Source: Aquella oligotrophica
GTDB taxonomy: Bacteria > Pseudomonadota > Gammaproteobacteria > Burkholderiales > UBA11063
NCBI RefSeq assembly: GCF_002892535.1
Contig: NZ_CP024847.1
Coordinates: 124,001 to 188,000, forward strand
Length of the DNA stretch: 64,000 nt
Direction of reading: 5' to 3'
The translations under genes and the position numbers were made by a program. The stretch's first letter is position 1; the number at the start of each line of letters is the position of its first letter. This document shows positions 18,315 to 31,050 of the stretch, piece by piece. The notes below the pieces were generated by a model, which was given only the letters and a program-made list of their open reading frames with translations, had not been told where the DNA came from and did no database searches.

Positions 18315-18830
18315 TTAGAGGTATTGTTCAACCTTGCTTACAACCTGGGCAGGTTTTAAGTTAGTCGTATTAACAGTAAGATCACTGACTGCATCATAGA
18401 ACTCTTTTCTTTCATTAAAAAGATTTTCTATTTTCTGCTGAATATCCTGATTTGCAAGAAGAGGTCTCTTGTTTGGTGATTTAACTAATCTCTCAACTAT
18501 GACTTTTAAGTCTGCAATCAGCTGCAAGACAAGATTATTACTACGAGTAATAATCTGGCGATTTTCAGCCCGAATTACGCAACCACCACCAAGAGAAAGT
18601 ACGTAATTATCATTTTGACTGATAACCTGTTTTAAGGCAAGGGATTCTCGATCTCTAAATCCTTGCTCTCCCTCCAATTCAAAAATTGTTGGTATATCTA
18701 CACCGCAACTTACTTCAATGTATTTATCAAGATCAATAAATTGTTTATCCAGCTTCTCAGATAATACTTTACCAATCGTTGTTTTGCCGACTCCTGTTAT
18801 GCCGACAATTATTATATTTTTAGCTGTCAT
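18315..18830 (-). CDS. aroK: Shikimate kinase
   Basis: 171 residues. The Walker A loop GITGVGKTTIGK is near residue 10, the shikimate-binding FIDLDKYIE near 32, the GFRDRESLAL segment near 57, and SLGGGCV near 80; the lid arginines lie in KSPNKRPLL. It phosphorylates shikimate in aromatic amino-acid synthesis. Its start overlaps the end of pilQ by 11 bases, the familiar betaproteobacterial pilQ-aroK junction, but the usual next gene aroB is missing and acetoacetyl-CoA synthetase follows. Confidence 0.9.
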   Translation of the reverse strand: MTAKNIIIVGITGVGKTTIGKVLSEKLDKQFIDLDKYIEVSCGVDIPTIFELEGEQGFRDRESLALKQVISQNDNYVLSLGGGCVIRAENRQIITRSNNLVLQLIADLKVIVERLVKSPNKRPLLANQDIQQKIENLFNERKEFYDAVSDLTVNTTNLKPAQVVSKVEQYL

Positions 18831-21032
18831 TTTCTAAACTATTCGCAATTACACGTGGAGTGATAAAAATCAATAATTCACGTTTAGAGTTAGTCGTTTG
18901 CTGAGCTTTAAACAACCATCCCAAGTATGGTATGTCTCCCAAATATGGGATTTGTTCTTGAACCTTCTGTTGATCATCAACATAAATACCACCAACCAAA
19001 ATGGTTGAACCATCTTTAACTCGTACTTGAGTAGTAACACTATTGGTATTAATCGCTGGAGTTCCTTGCACCTGCAAAGTTGGACTAGGTGTATTTTTTT
19101 GTATATTGATATTTAGCAAAATAAAACCATCATCGGTAATTTGCGGAGTAACCTGCAACGATAAAGTTGCATTGACAAAAGCAACGTTGGTATTTCCCGC
19201 ACTTGAAGCTTGTTGATATGGAATCTGTACCCCTGCTGGATATTAGCTGGTTGATAATTTGCGGTCATGACCTTTGGACTCGAAATTGTTCTACCCTGAT
19301 TTTGTAACTCCAAAGCATCAACCTCTAAACCAATTAAAGTATTACTATTAGGGCTAAATATTGCCGCCAATGATGCCCCATTATTAACACCAAAGTTTTG
19401 ATTAACAAAGGTACTTGCACCACCTGTTGCACCACCAGCACCTGTCGCTGCTCCTGCACCTGCCGTACCGCCAGCTGCACCGCCAGAACTGATAACATTT
19501 ATACCCTGTTGATTAATAGTTACTCCATTCTCTAGTGTATTTGCAATTGTTAAATTTCCAGATACTCCAGCAAGCAACAATCGAGTACCTAAGTCTTTCT
19601 CAAAATAACTTGTTGCCTCAACAATACGAGCTTCAATCAATACCTGCTTAACTGGAATATCAATTTTATCCACCAGCTCTTTTATCTCTTTAAGTCTTGA
19701 TGGTGTATCATTAACAATCAATGTATTGGTTCTGCTATCAGTAAGAATTGAGCCTCGAGAAGATAGAATTTGGTTAGGCTGATTACTACCTGTTATTGAA
19801 GCACCGGGAGAAGAAGATGTACCGCCAGCAGGTTGATTTGGTGTATTAACCGAAGCATTAACACCGCCACCAGCTGTAGCAGGTCTTAGTATCATTGATT
19901 GCACCGTTGTTGCCTGAGCATATTTTAAACGAATAGTAAGGGTATCTAATGGCTCTACCGCTTCATAAGATTTTTGACTATCCTGTTGCTGTTTATTAAT
20001 CGCCGCTAATTCCGATGCTGGAGCAATTCGAATTATGTTGCCATCCCTACGCATATCCAGACCTTTTGCAGTGAGAATAGTTTGCAAAGCCTGATCCCAA
20101 GGCACATTATTAAGCTTTATTGAGATAGTACCCGTAACACTATCACTAACTAAAATATTATAACCACTAAAATCAGCTAGAAGCTGCAATAATGCGCGTA
20201 CATCTATATTCTGAAAATTAAAGGAGACCTTATCTGAACCACCGGATTTTAAAGTTGGGATACTACTTGAACCAGTTGTTTTTGCTAAATTCCTTACATT
20301 AATAACTAGCTTATTTTGCAATTGATATAGCGCGTAATCCCAAGAGTTTCGATTAATTATTTCTATCTTTAATCTTCCACCTGCACCTTTAGTATTTACA
20401 TATTTTATCGGGCTATCAAAATCAGTTACATCTAGTTTTTTAAATAAAGAATCATTATAGTTCACACCTAAGAGGGTAACCAACAAAGAGTTACCAAGCC
20501 GTTCTTTAGCAAGGTTTAATTTGGTATCACCAGTATAAGTTACTTCAACAACTCCACCGCCATTATCATCTCGGCTAAATTTAATACTACTAACAGTTAT
20601 TGAATAATCAGTAGCCCCCTTTTTATCACCTAGGTCAATCACGCCAACCTGATGCTGAGTCATAGCTGATTGACCGATCTGATCGCTTAGCTGAACAACA
20701 ATAGCATTTGATTTTGATTCAAGCTTATACTTATACCTTGCGCCGCCAGCTACTACAGCTCGAGTTCTATCATTTACTGATACCAAGGTTATTTGGTGAA
20801 TATATCCCTGACTAATCTCAATATTTTTTTGCTGCTGCTGATAATCTGTTGAATAAAAATCTAAAATTAAGTCATTGCCAGCAATAAAAACCTTCGGAGT
20901 AACTGGAGTAGAATTAAAATTAAACTGCAGTGATTGCACTCGTTCATAGACGTTACTAACAACATTACTAATCGAAGCTGCAAAAGCACTATTAAAAAGA
21001 AAGGAAATAACTATAATTAATATTTTTCTCAT
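18820..21032 (-). pseudogene. pilQ: Type IV pilus secretin PilQ, interrupted by an apparent -1 frameshift
   Basis: A signal peptide (MRKILIIVISFLFNSAFA) is followed by two AMIN-like regions, an STN/N0 domain (VSFNFQNIDVRALLQLLADF), an N1 domain, two Gly/Ala-rich low-complexity stretches and the secretin barrel. The frame runs into unrelated sequence after NYQPANIQQG. Reading on after adding one G to the four-G run at 19230-19233 restores VQIPYQQASSAGNTNVAFVN and then the final secretin segment LQVTPQITDDGFILL through ITPRVIAN. The repaired product is 737 residues, a normal PilQ. PilQ forms the outer-membrane pore for the pilus. It could be a sequencing error, a true mutation, or slippage on the G run; I cannot tell which. 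It overlaps pilP by 4 bases and aroK by 11. Confidence 0.85.
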
Positions 21033-21517
21033 TGTTTCAATTTTGCTTTAGAATTAGTTGGCTGTAACAATTCAATATAGATTTTTTTATTGTAAGTTTT
21101 ATCATCAATAACTTGCAATTGATTAATTTCCGTAACTGAGTTCGTAATGTTAACTACTTTGGCACCTTTAATCTGATCACCTGCTTTTACTTTAATCGTA
21201 TCAAATGGTGTCTTTAAAAAAGCATAATCAATGCCATTATAGTTCATATAGCCCACCATCTGTAACTGATTAAGCGAATAATCCTGATTATATTCCATAC
21301 TATTCAAATCATAATTAGTAAAATTACGACTTGCGTCAAATACATTGTTGGGTAGAGAGTTCTTGTAATCTCCAGACTGCTGTCCAAATTTAGGCAAAAT
21401 AATTGTAGGCATAGGAATTCGCTTTTGCTCTAACTCTTTTACAAGACTCTCCAGATCATTTATATCTGCATAAACAGGAGCGATGAACATTAAAGCAATC
21501 AATACTTTAAGCATCAT
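21029..21517 (-). CDS. pilP: Type IV pilus inner-membrane/periplasmic protein PilP
   Basis: 162 residues. The position between pilO and pilQ, and the C-terminal beta-rich domain (LNQLQMVGYMNYNGIDYAFLKT, then KVKAGDQIKGAKVVNI), identify PilP, which joins the PilMNO inner-membrane platform to the PilQ secretin. PilP is normally a lipoprotein. Here the N-terminus ends in FIAPVYA with no cysteine, so it looks like a standard cleaved signal peptide. The start ATG is one of two in tandem (21517 or 21514), overlapping the pilO stop. Confidence 0.85.
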   Translation of the reverse strand: MMLKVLIALMFIAPVYADINDLESLVKELEQKRIPMPTIILPKFGQQSGDYKNSLPNNVFDASRNFTNYDLNSMEYNQDYSLNQLQMVGYMNYNGIDYAFLKTPFDTIKVKAGDQIKGAKVVNITNSVTEINQLQVIDDKTYNKKIYIELLQPTNSKAKLKQ

Positions 21518-22113
21518 TTACTACTAAAATAAATTTTTATATCAAACGATACATTTACGGTACTATTATCCATTCTAGATAACCGTATATTCTGAATAGC
21601 AATAACTCGAGGCAATCTGGCTATTCTAAAAATAAAATCAACAAAATTTAAATATCTTGCATTTGCCATAATTGAAAACTCTTGAGACATTATTTTATCT
21701 TTCCCAGAATTACCGGCAGTCAAATTTATTTCTTTTGTATCTTTTGGGGTAAAGTTAGCAATACTTACATTTGAATCCTCTGCAACCTGATTGATTTGAA
21801 TCAATAAAGAGGATATCTCATTTGAGGATGGAAATTTAGCATTTACAACGCTCTCCAAACCTCTTAATTCATTGAATCTTGCCTGATAAGCAGGCACATT
21901 TTTTACTTGCGCATAATTTTTTACAAGATTATCTTTTAATTCTTGCTCTATGCGCTCTAACTCAACTAATCTATTTACCTGATTAATTGTAAAATTATTA
22001 TATATCAATAATGATAGCAGAAACATTAATACAATCAAGCCAGGTATAAGCAAGCGAATACGCCACAAATAAAGTGGCAAAAATTCAATCTTGTTGATTT
22101 TCTTCGTGAGCAT
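21514..22113 (-). CDS. pilO: Type IV pilus assembly protein PilO
   Basis: 199 residues from the ATG at 22113, which has GGAAAG ahead of it; a TTG 15 bases upstream is less likely. One N-terminal membrane helix (about 23-46, LIPGLIVLMFLLSLLIYN) is followed by a coiled-coil stretch and a ferredoxin-like periplasmic domain, the standard PilO layout. It pairs with PilN to form the inner-membrane alignment complex. Its start overlaps the end of pilN by 29 bases. Confidence 0.85.
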   Translation of the reverse strand: MLTKKINKIEFLPLYLWRIRLLIPGLIVLMFLLSLLIYNNFTINQVNRLVELERIEQELKDNLVKNYAQVKNVPAYQARFNELRGLESVVNAKFPSSNEISSLLIQINQVAEDSNVSIANFTPKDTKEINLTAGNSGKDKIMSQEFSIMANARYLNFVDFIFRIARLPRVIAIQNIRLSRMDNSTVNVSFDIKIYFSSK

Positions 22114-22663
22114 TGCTTTCCGCCACAAGATTTTCTTTTATCATAGATGATATAAGGAAATTAAAATTCCCACCAGTTGCTGCATTATTTGATTTTAGAA
22201 CAGGATCATAAAAAATCCCACTTTCAGCACGCAATCTATCTAGAAAATCCGCTAAATATACCGGACTTGAGCTTACACCATTAAAGGTAACGCTTGATTC
22301 ATTCCAGCTGATATTTGTAAAATAAATTTGCTGGGGTGTAATTTGATTCAACTTCTGAAAAAACGCAACCATGTCATCCCGCTCATTCTCTATCGAATTA
22401 ATTAACTCAATATGTTTATTAATGATATCTATTCTGGCTTCAAAATCTTTAATTGGCTTTAATCTCTCATTTAGCATACTTATATGCGCATTCAAAAATG
22501 AATTCCTAGTCTCCTGGTACATTATTTTAACTTGATAGAATACATAAATAAAGATATTTATAAGTAAAGCCAGAATAACTGCTGAAGTAATCAAAAAATA
22601 TAAGCGTAATTTCTTATAATGTACCTGTTGGTAACGATAATTATATAAATTAATTCTTATCAA
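22085..22663 (-). CDS. pilN: Type IV pilus assembly protein PilN
   Basis: 192 residues. The start MIRINLYNYR matches the conserved cytoplasmic MIRINLLP peptide by which PilN binds PilM. The start codon is therefore TTG at 22663, inside the last codons of pilM (14-base overlap, different frame). One membrane helix (about 24-46) is followed by a periplasmic coiled coil and a ferredoxin-like domain. Overlaps with both neighbours point to translational coupling through the operon. Confidence 0.85.
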   Translation of the reverse strand: MIRINLYNYRYQQVHYKKLRLYFLITSAVILALLINIFIYVFYQVKIMYQETRNSFLNAHISMLNERLKPIKDFEARIDIINKHIELINSIENERDDMVAFFQKLNQITPQQIYFTNISWNESSVTFNGVSSSPVYLADFLDRLRAESGIFYDPVLKSNNAATGGNFNFLISSMIKENLVAESNAHEENQQD

Positions 22664-23738
22664 TTTTCTGCCCCCATGATGCCAGCGAAATTGCAGTAAA
22701 TAATCTCATTAAATCAATTTTTGGAAATCTATCATTATTTTTATAAATAAAATCAGTTGCATACATTGGACGTTTAGTAAAATGTTGGCTTATTTCTTCT
22801 AAAACACCAGGAATTAATGCATTACCACCAAACAAATAGCATTCAATATCTTTTGATAAATTTAATTTTTTTTCCACCAGTGCATTTGATTTCAACTGTT
22901 GTAGCATTTTAGCTACATCTGAAGCAATAGCTGTAACGAGATTTCGATCAATATGATTTCTACTTATCAATAACTCGTTAATATATTCATAAACGCTTTT
23001 ATAGTTTCTCAGGTAATTTGGATCTCCAAGTTCTGTAGCTATCTCTTCCATAAGAGTTGTATAATTTACATTAATTTCATTAAATAGTATAAATAACTTC
23101 CCTACGAAAACGAGCCCTTTAATCCTAGTTGCACCAAGCTCAAGAATAATTATATGCTGATTACTTGGTTTATCTACTAAAAGATGTTCAAACAAAAATT
23201 GTAATGCATAATTCTCAACATCAATAGCAGCAACTTTTATACCACTCATCTGAATTATAGCCTGATATTCTTCAATTTTCTCTTTTTTTGCCACAACAAC
23301 AGAAGCAATCTGATTATCTGGATTTGTATCTTTTAGAACATAATCAAAATCGATATCTTCATTATCAAGATCTTTAGTAAGCTGCTCTCTAACAAATTCA
23401 TCCATCTTGTATGAATTCGAAACCTCAGGAAGTTTTAATTCCCTCATAATAACAGCATTTTGGGGAATGGTAATAGCTACATCTTCATAATCAGGCTTAA
23501 ACTCCAGCCAGCCATTTTGAATAACTTCAGCAATACGTTCAATATCATTGATGACTCCTTCAGACACTTGGTTCTTGGCTAAATTAAAGATTTTATATTT
23601 ATCAATCACCAATGAATCAGCTTTTAACTGAACAATTTTAACAGCTGTCGTTGATATATCTATCCCTATACAGCGAGGAGTTGTGTAACCAAAAAAAACT
23701 CGCTGGAGTCGCTGTAGTAACTTCCTAAAATAACGCAT
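22650..23738 (-). CDS. pilM: Type IV pilus assembly ATPase-like protein PilM
   Basis: 362 residues from the ATG at 23738. Actin-like fold motifs: CIGIDISTTAVKIVQL near residue 30, VAITIPQNAVIMRELKLP, IILELGATRIKGLVF and LFGGNALIPGVLEEI. PilM is cytosolic and binds the PilN N-terminal peptide at the inner-membrane platform. The reading frame extends to an ATG at 23768, but that codon is inside the loop of an intrinsic terminator hairpin (23752-23779), so the inner ATG is preferred. It heads the pilMNOPQ-aroK series. Confidence 0.85.
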   Translation of the reverse strand: MRYFRKLLQRLQRVFFGYTTPRCIGIDISTTAVKIVQLKADSLVIDKYKIFNLAKNQVSEGVINDIERIAEVIQNGWLEFKPDYEDVAITIPQNAVIMRELKLPEVSNSYKMDEFVREQLTKDLDNEDIDFDYVLKDTNPDNQIASVVVAKKEKIEEYQAIIQMSGIKVAAIDVENYALQFLFEHLLVDKPSNQHIIILELGATRIKGLVFVGKLFILFNEINVNYTTLMEEIATELGDPNYLRNYKSVYEYINELLISRNHIDRNLVTAIASDVAKMLQQLKSNALVEKKLNLSKDIECYLFGGNALIPGVLEEISQHFTKRPMYATDFIYKNNDRFPKIDLMRLFTAISLASWGQKIDKN

Positions 23739-23751
23739 AGCAATGCACCAA

Positions 23752-23779
23752 ATAAAAAAGCCAAGCATTTCGCTTGGCT
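23752..23779 (-). terminator. Intrinsic terminator between the repeat lipoprotein and pilM
   Basis: Stem AGCCAAGC/GCTTGGCT (23759-23766 with 23772-23779) is followed on the minus strand by TTTTTTATTT. It should separate atp/lipoprotein transcripts from the pil operon, although only about 14 bases remain before the chosen pilM start. Confidence 0.8.
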
Positions 23780-23803
23780 AAATCTGTCACATCAAGTAAT
23801 AAA

Positions 23804-24034
23804 TTACTTAGCAGCTGATGCTTCTGGAGCTGATGCTGCAGGAGCTGAAGCCTCTGGAGCAGCTGCAGGAGCTGATGCTTCTGCTGGAGCAGCCGCAGGA
23901 GCTGATGCTTCTGCTGGAGCAGCCGCAGGAGCTGATGCTTCTGTAGCTGAAGCATTAGCAGACGATGAGCTTTCATTATTTGAACATGCTACAAGAGCAA
24001 CACCAGCAAGTAAAACAGCTAGTAATTTTTTCAT
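23804..24034 (-). CDS. Small Ala/Pro-rich repeat lipoprotein
   Basis: 76 residues from the ATG at 24034 (AAAGG upstream). It has a textbook lipoprotein signal, MKKLLAVLLAGVALVAC, then a Ser/Asn-rich linker and a tail of ten-residue repeats of the type EASAPAAAPA. There is no folded domain; such tails may be spacers through the peptidoglycan. Function is unknown. It lies about 115 bases downstream of atpC on the same strand, with a terminator right after it. The DNA repeat is described separately. Confidence 0.75.
   Translation of the reverse strand: MKKLLAVLLAGVALVACSNNESSSSANASATEASAPAAAPAEASAPAAAPAEASAPAAAPEASAPAASAPEASAAK
23851..23940. repeat. 30-bp tandem repeat, three copies, in the lipoprotein gene
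   Basis: Units at 23881-23910 and 23911-23940 are identical, and 23851-23880 differs at three positions. Each encodes ten residues, so copy-number change keeps the frame. Identical adjacent units suggest recent expansion. Confidence 0.9.
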
Positions 24035-24150
24035 AGTTTTTAGACCTTTCATAATTTTTTATTACTTAATTATTCAAAAAATAATTCAGCGAATATTTTA
24101 TCACATACACTCGTTAAATGCATGATAATTTAGAATTTTAATCTATTTTA

Positions 24151-24585
24151 TCAACTTCTTCGCGCTTGTTTGTTTGAATACTCTACAGCTTTAAGTTGGG
24201 CAATGATTAATTCAAGCGCAGCATAAGCTTTAGCATCATCTTCATTAATTGTAGCACCAGATTGTTTAATTCTTTCTTCCGCCAACTTTTTCTGTTCAAC
24301 AAGTTTGGCTTCATCCAAATCATCACTCCGTTCAACTACATCTGCTAAAACCGTAGCCTTATTACCCTGAACCTCAAGAAATCCACCAGATATTGCAAAT
24401 ACAAGATGCATCTCATGATTAGGCAATTTAACTCTTAAAACACCCGGTTTCAAGCGATTAATTAACTGAATATGATGAGGGTAAACCCCAAGTTCACCTT
24501 CATACCCCGGTGCAACCAGATACTCCGCTTCACCAGAAAAAATTTGTTCTTCAGAGCTTACAATATCCACTAGCATAGTAGTCAT
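24151..24585 (-). CDS. atpC: ATP synthase F1 subunit epsilon
   Basis: 144 residues. The N-terminal beta sandwich (VDIVSSEEQIFSGEAEYLVAPGYEGELGVYPHH) and the C-terminal helical hairpin (LDEAKLVEQKKLAEERI) are both present. It forms the central stalk with gamma and can inhibit ATP hydrolysis through its C-terminal helices. It is the last gene of the atp operon, 12 bases after atpD. The start could also be the in-frame ATG at 24576. Confidence 0.95.
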   Translation of the reverse strand: MTTMLVDIVSSEEQIFSGEAEYLVAPGYEGELGVYPHHIQLINRLKPGVLRVKLPNHEMHLVFAISGGFLEVQGNKATVLADVVERSDDLDEAKLVEQKKLAEERIKQSGATINEDDAKAYAALELIIAQLKAVEYSNKQARRS

Positions 24586-24597
24586 AGGAAAGCCTTA

Positions 24598-26875
<2,278 letters not shown>

Positions 26876-26893
26876 AATTATTCCTTACAAAAC

Positions 26894-28432
26894 TTATGCA
26901 AATGTTGCTTTAAATTCGGTTAATGCTTTAATTAATGTCTGCTCATCATCTTTTGATAAATCACCAGTAGATTCAAGCTTAGTAAGCATTTCCGCACAAT
27001 TAGCTTTAGCATAAGCAAGAAACCCTGATTCAAAAGCCAAAGCTTTATCCACAGCCACATTTTCATAATAACCATTATTAATAGCATAAAGCGTTAAAGC
27101 CATTTCTGATACTTTTAATGGTGAAAACTGTTTTTGTTTCATTAATTCGGTTACAATTTGTCCATGGCGTAGCTGTTTTCTAGTTGCATCATCAAGATCA
27201 GATGCAAATTGGGCAAAAGCTGCCAACTCACGGTACTGAGCTAATGCTAAACGAATACCACCACCTTGTTTTTTGATAACTTTAGTCTGAGCAGCACCAC
27301 CTACACGAGAAACAGAAATACCAGGGTTCATCGCAGGACGAATACCAGAATTAAATAAATCCGTTTCCAAGAAAATTTGTCCATCAGTAATTGAAATCAC
27401 ATTTGTTGGTACAAAGGCAGATACATCACCAGCCTGAGTTTCAATAATTGGTAGAGCCGTTAATGATCCAGTTTTACCTTTTACTTCACCCTTAGTAAAT
27501 TGCTCAACATAATGAGCATTTACACGAGCAGCACGCTCAAGTAGACGTGAATGCAAATAGAATACATCACCAGGATAAGCTTCACGACCAGGAGGACGAC
27601 GTAATAACAACGAAATCTGACGATAAGCTACAGCCTGTTTTGATAAATCATCATATACAATCAAGGCATCTTCACCGCGATCACGGAAGTATTCACCCAT
27701 AGTACAGCCAGAATAAGGAGCAAGAAACTGTAATGCAGCTGACTCTGAAGCTGAAGCTGATACAATAATCGTGTGATCTAAAGCACCATGCTCTTCAAGT
27801 TTTCTTACAACATTTGCAATCGAAGAGGCTTTTTGACCAACTGCAACATAAATACAAATTACTCCAGTTCCTTTCTGGTTAATAATTGTATCAAGCGCTA
27901 CAGCCGTTTTACCTGTTTGACGATCACCAATGATTAACTCACGTTGACCACGACCAACTGGTACCATTGAATCGATAGCTTTCAAACCCGTTTGTAATGG
28001 TTGGCTAACTGATTGACGCGCAATTACCCCCGGTGCTACTTTTTCTACCGGAGAAGTTAATTGTGAGTTGATAACACCTTTACCATCTATTGGACGACCT
28101 AATGCATCAACAACACGACCAATTAACTCTCTTCCCACTGGAACTTCAAGAATTTTTCCAGTGCAAGAGACCTCATCGCCTTCTTTAATATGTTCGTAAT
28201 CACCCAGAACAACGGCTCCTACAGAGTCCCTTTCTAAGTTCATTGCCATACCGTAGACATTTCCAGGGAATAAAATCATCTCTCCCTGCATAACTTCCGA
28301 TAAACCATAGATACGTACAATACCATCGGTTACTGATACAACTGTTCCTTTGCTGCGATAATCGCTGCCGCTTTGTGTACCATCAATCTTTGATTTTATA
28401 ATATCACTAATTTCAGAAGGATTTAATTGCAT
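26894..28432 (-). CDS. atpA: ATP synthase F1 subunit alpha
   Basis: 512 residues, the normal length. Walker [14 protein letters not shown], the alpha-chain signature [14 protein letters not shown], and the N-terminal [16 protein letters not shown] crown segment are all present. Alpha binds nucleotides without catalysing and alternates with beta in the F1 head. It is separated from atpH by 12 bases. Confidence 0.97.
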   Translation of the reverse strand: MQLNPSEISDIIKSKIDGTQSGSDYRSKGTVVSVTDGIVRIYGLSEVMQGEMILFPGNVYGMAMNLERDSVGAVVLGDYEHIKEGDEVSCTGKILEVPVGRELIGRVVDALGRPIDGKGVINSQLTSPVEKVAPGVIARQSVSQPLQTGLKAIDSMVPVGRGQRELIIGDRQTGKTAVALDTIINQKGTGVICIYVAVGQKASSIANVVRKLEEHGALDHTIIVSASASESAALQFLAPYSGCTMGEYFRDRGEDALIVYDDLSKQAVAYRQISLLLRRPPGREAYPGDVFYLHSRLLERAARVNAHYVEQFTKGEVKGKTGSLTALPIIETQAGDVSAFVPTNVISITDGQIFLETDLFNSGIRPAMNPGISVSRVGGAAQTKVIKKQGGGIRLALAQYRELAAFAQFASDLDDATRKQLRHGQIVTELMKQKQFSPLKVSEMALTLYAINNGYYENVAVDKALAFESGFLAYAKANCAEMLTKLESTGDLSKDDEQTLIKALTEFKATFA

Positions 28433-28444
28433 GAATCACTCCTA

Positions 28445-28978
28445 TTATTTTGTAAGTTGAGCAGCCAAATTAGTCAGCCTGCCTTTAACTGAACCATCGA
28501 TAACTTTATCATCAACAGTAATTTTTATGCCTGCTATAAGGTCAGCATTAACTTTAACCTGAGCAGTAATTTTTTTGCCAAATTTATCTGAAAGCAGCTT
28601 CTCAAATTCATCTTTCTGAGTTTGACTAATATCGTATGCCGACTCAATAATTGCATCAGCACATTTTTGATCTTCAAGTACCAATTCACGAAAGATGTTA
28701 TATATATCTGATAAAATAATTAATCGATTATTTTCAGACAATAAATTTAGAAGACTAACAACTTCAGGTGTAGCATCATTTTTAAGAATAGTTTCAATTA
28801 GTTTTAATTGTTCTTTACCATCAATTTTTGGATTATTAATTAATAAAGAAAAACCTTCTGCTTCAACTATTTCTTTAAGATCAGCCAGCACTTTAAGCCA
28901 TTTATTTTCACTTTTCTCCTGCTTAGCAAGATTAAAAAGTGCTTGTGCATATGGTCTGGCTACATTTGCATGCAACAT
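28445..28978 (-). CDS. atpH: ATP synthase F1 subunit delta
   Basis: 177 residues. The N-terminal helical bundle begins ANVARPYAQALFNLA, and the C-terminal segment IAGIKITVDDKVIDGSVKGRLTNLA is the delta signature. It joins the peripheral b stalk to the top of F1. It begins one base after atpF ends. Confidence 0.95.
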   Translation of the reverse strand: MLHANVARPYAQALFNLAKQEKSENKWLKVLADLKEIVEAEGFSLLINNPKIDGKEQLKLIETILKNDATPEVVSLLNLLSENNRLIILSDIYNIFRELVLEDQKCADAIIESAYDISQTQKDEFEKLLSDKFGKKITAQVKVNADLIAGIKITVDDKVIDGSVKGRLTNLAAQLTK

Positions 28979-28979
28979 A

Positions 28980-29453
28980 TTATTGCAACTCCGCTCTTAC
29001 CTGAGCAAGAATCTGCTCATGTCTTGATTTATCAATTTCAGCACGCAACACCTGCTCTGCTCCTTTTATGACCAAATCAGAAACCTGAAGACGGAGATCT
29101 TCTTTCATTCTGGCAAATTCATGGTCTATCTGAGCTTTTGCTTCAGCAATAATTTTATCTGCTTCAATGTGCGCCGACTCTTTTGCTGTTTCAACAATCT
29201 GATTTGCTCTCTTTTCAGAGTTAGCAATTATCTCTCCAGCCCTCTGCTGAACCTTTTTCAACTCATCAGCTACTCTAGATTCTGCATCAAGAAGCTCTTG
29301 CTTCCCTTTTTCAGCAGCTGCAAGCCCATCAGCTATCCGTTTAGCCCTTTCTTCAAGCATGCCATTTAATGGCGGCCAAACAAATTTCATTGTGAACCAT
29401 ATCAGGACAGCAAATGTTATTGCTTGACCCAACAACGTTGCATTAATATCCAC
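28980..29453 (-). CDS. atpF: ATP synthase Fo subunit b
   Basis: 157 residues. A single N-terminal membrane helix ([18 protein letters not shown]) is followed by a long charged coiled coil (about 30-140), the peripheral stalk of the proton-translocating ATP synthase. The start codon is GTG, with GGAGA ahead. There is only one b gene, so the stalk is a homodimer. Confidence 0.95.
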   Translation of the reverse strand: MDINATLLGQAITFAVLIWFTMKFVWPPLNGMLEERAKRIADGLAAAEKGKQELLDAESRVADELKKVQQRAGEIIANSEKRANQIVETAKESAHIEADKIIAEAKAQIDHEFARMKEDLRLQVSDLVIKGAEQVLRAEIDKSRHEQILAQVRAELQ

Positions 29454-29483
29454 ACTTGTCTCCTTTAAAGATTAAGTAGTGTA

Positions 29484-29780
<297 letters not shown>

Positions 29781-29823
29781 CTAAAAAGTTAAAGAAATTA
29801 CAATAAAATAAACACAGATAAAA

Positions 29824-31010
<1,187 letters not shown>

Positions 31011-31050
31011 AATTATATCACACTAAAATTTGCTGACATTAAAATAAATA

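Noticed and set aside
23725-23976. Open frame rich in Leu/Gln/His repeats on the minus strand
   Set aside because: It is the shifted frame of the 30-bp repeat in the lipoprotein gene, which has the signal peptide and start site.
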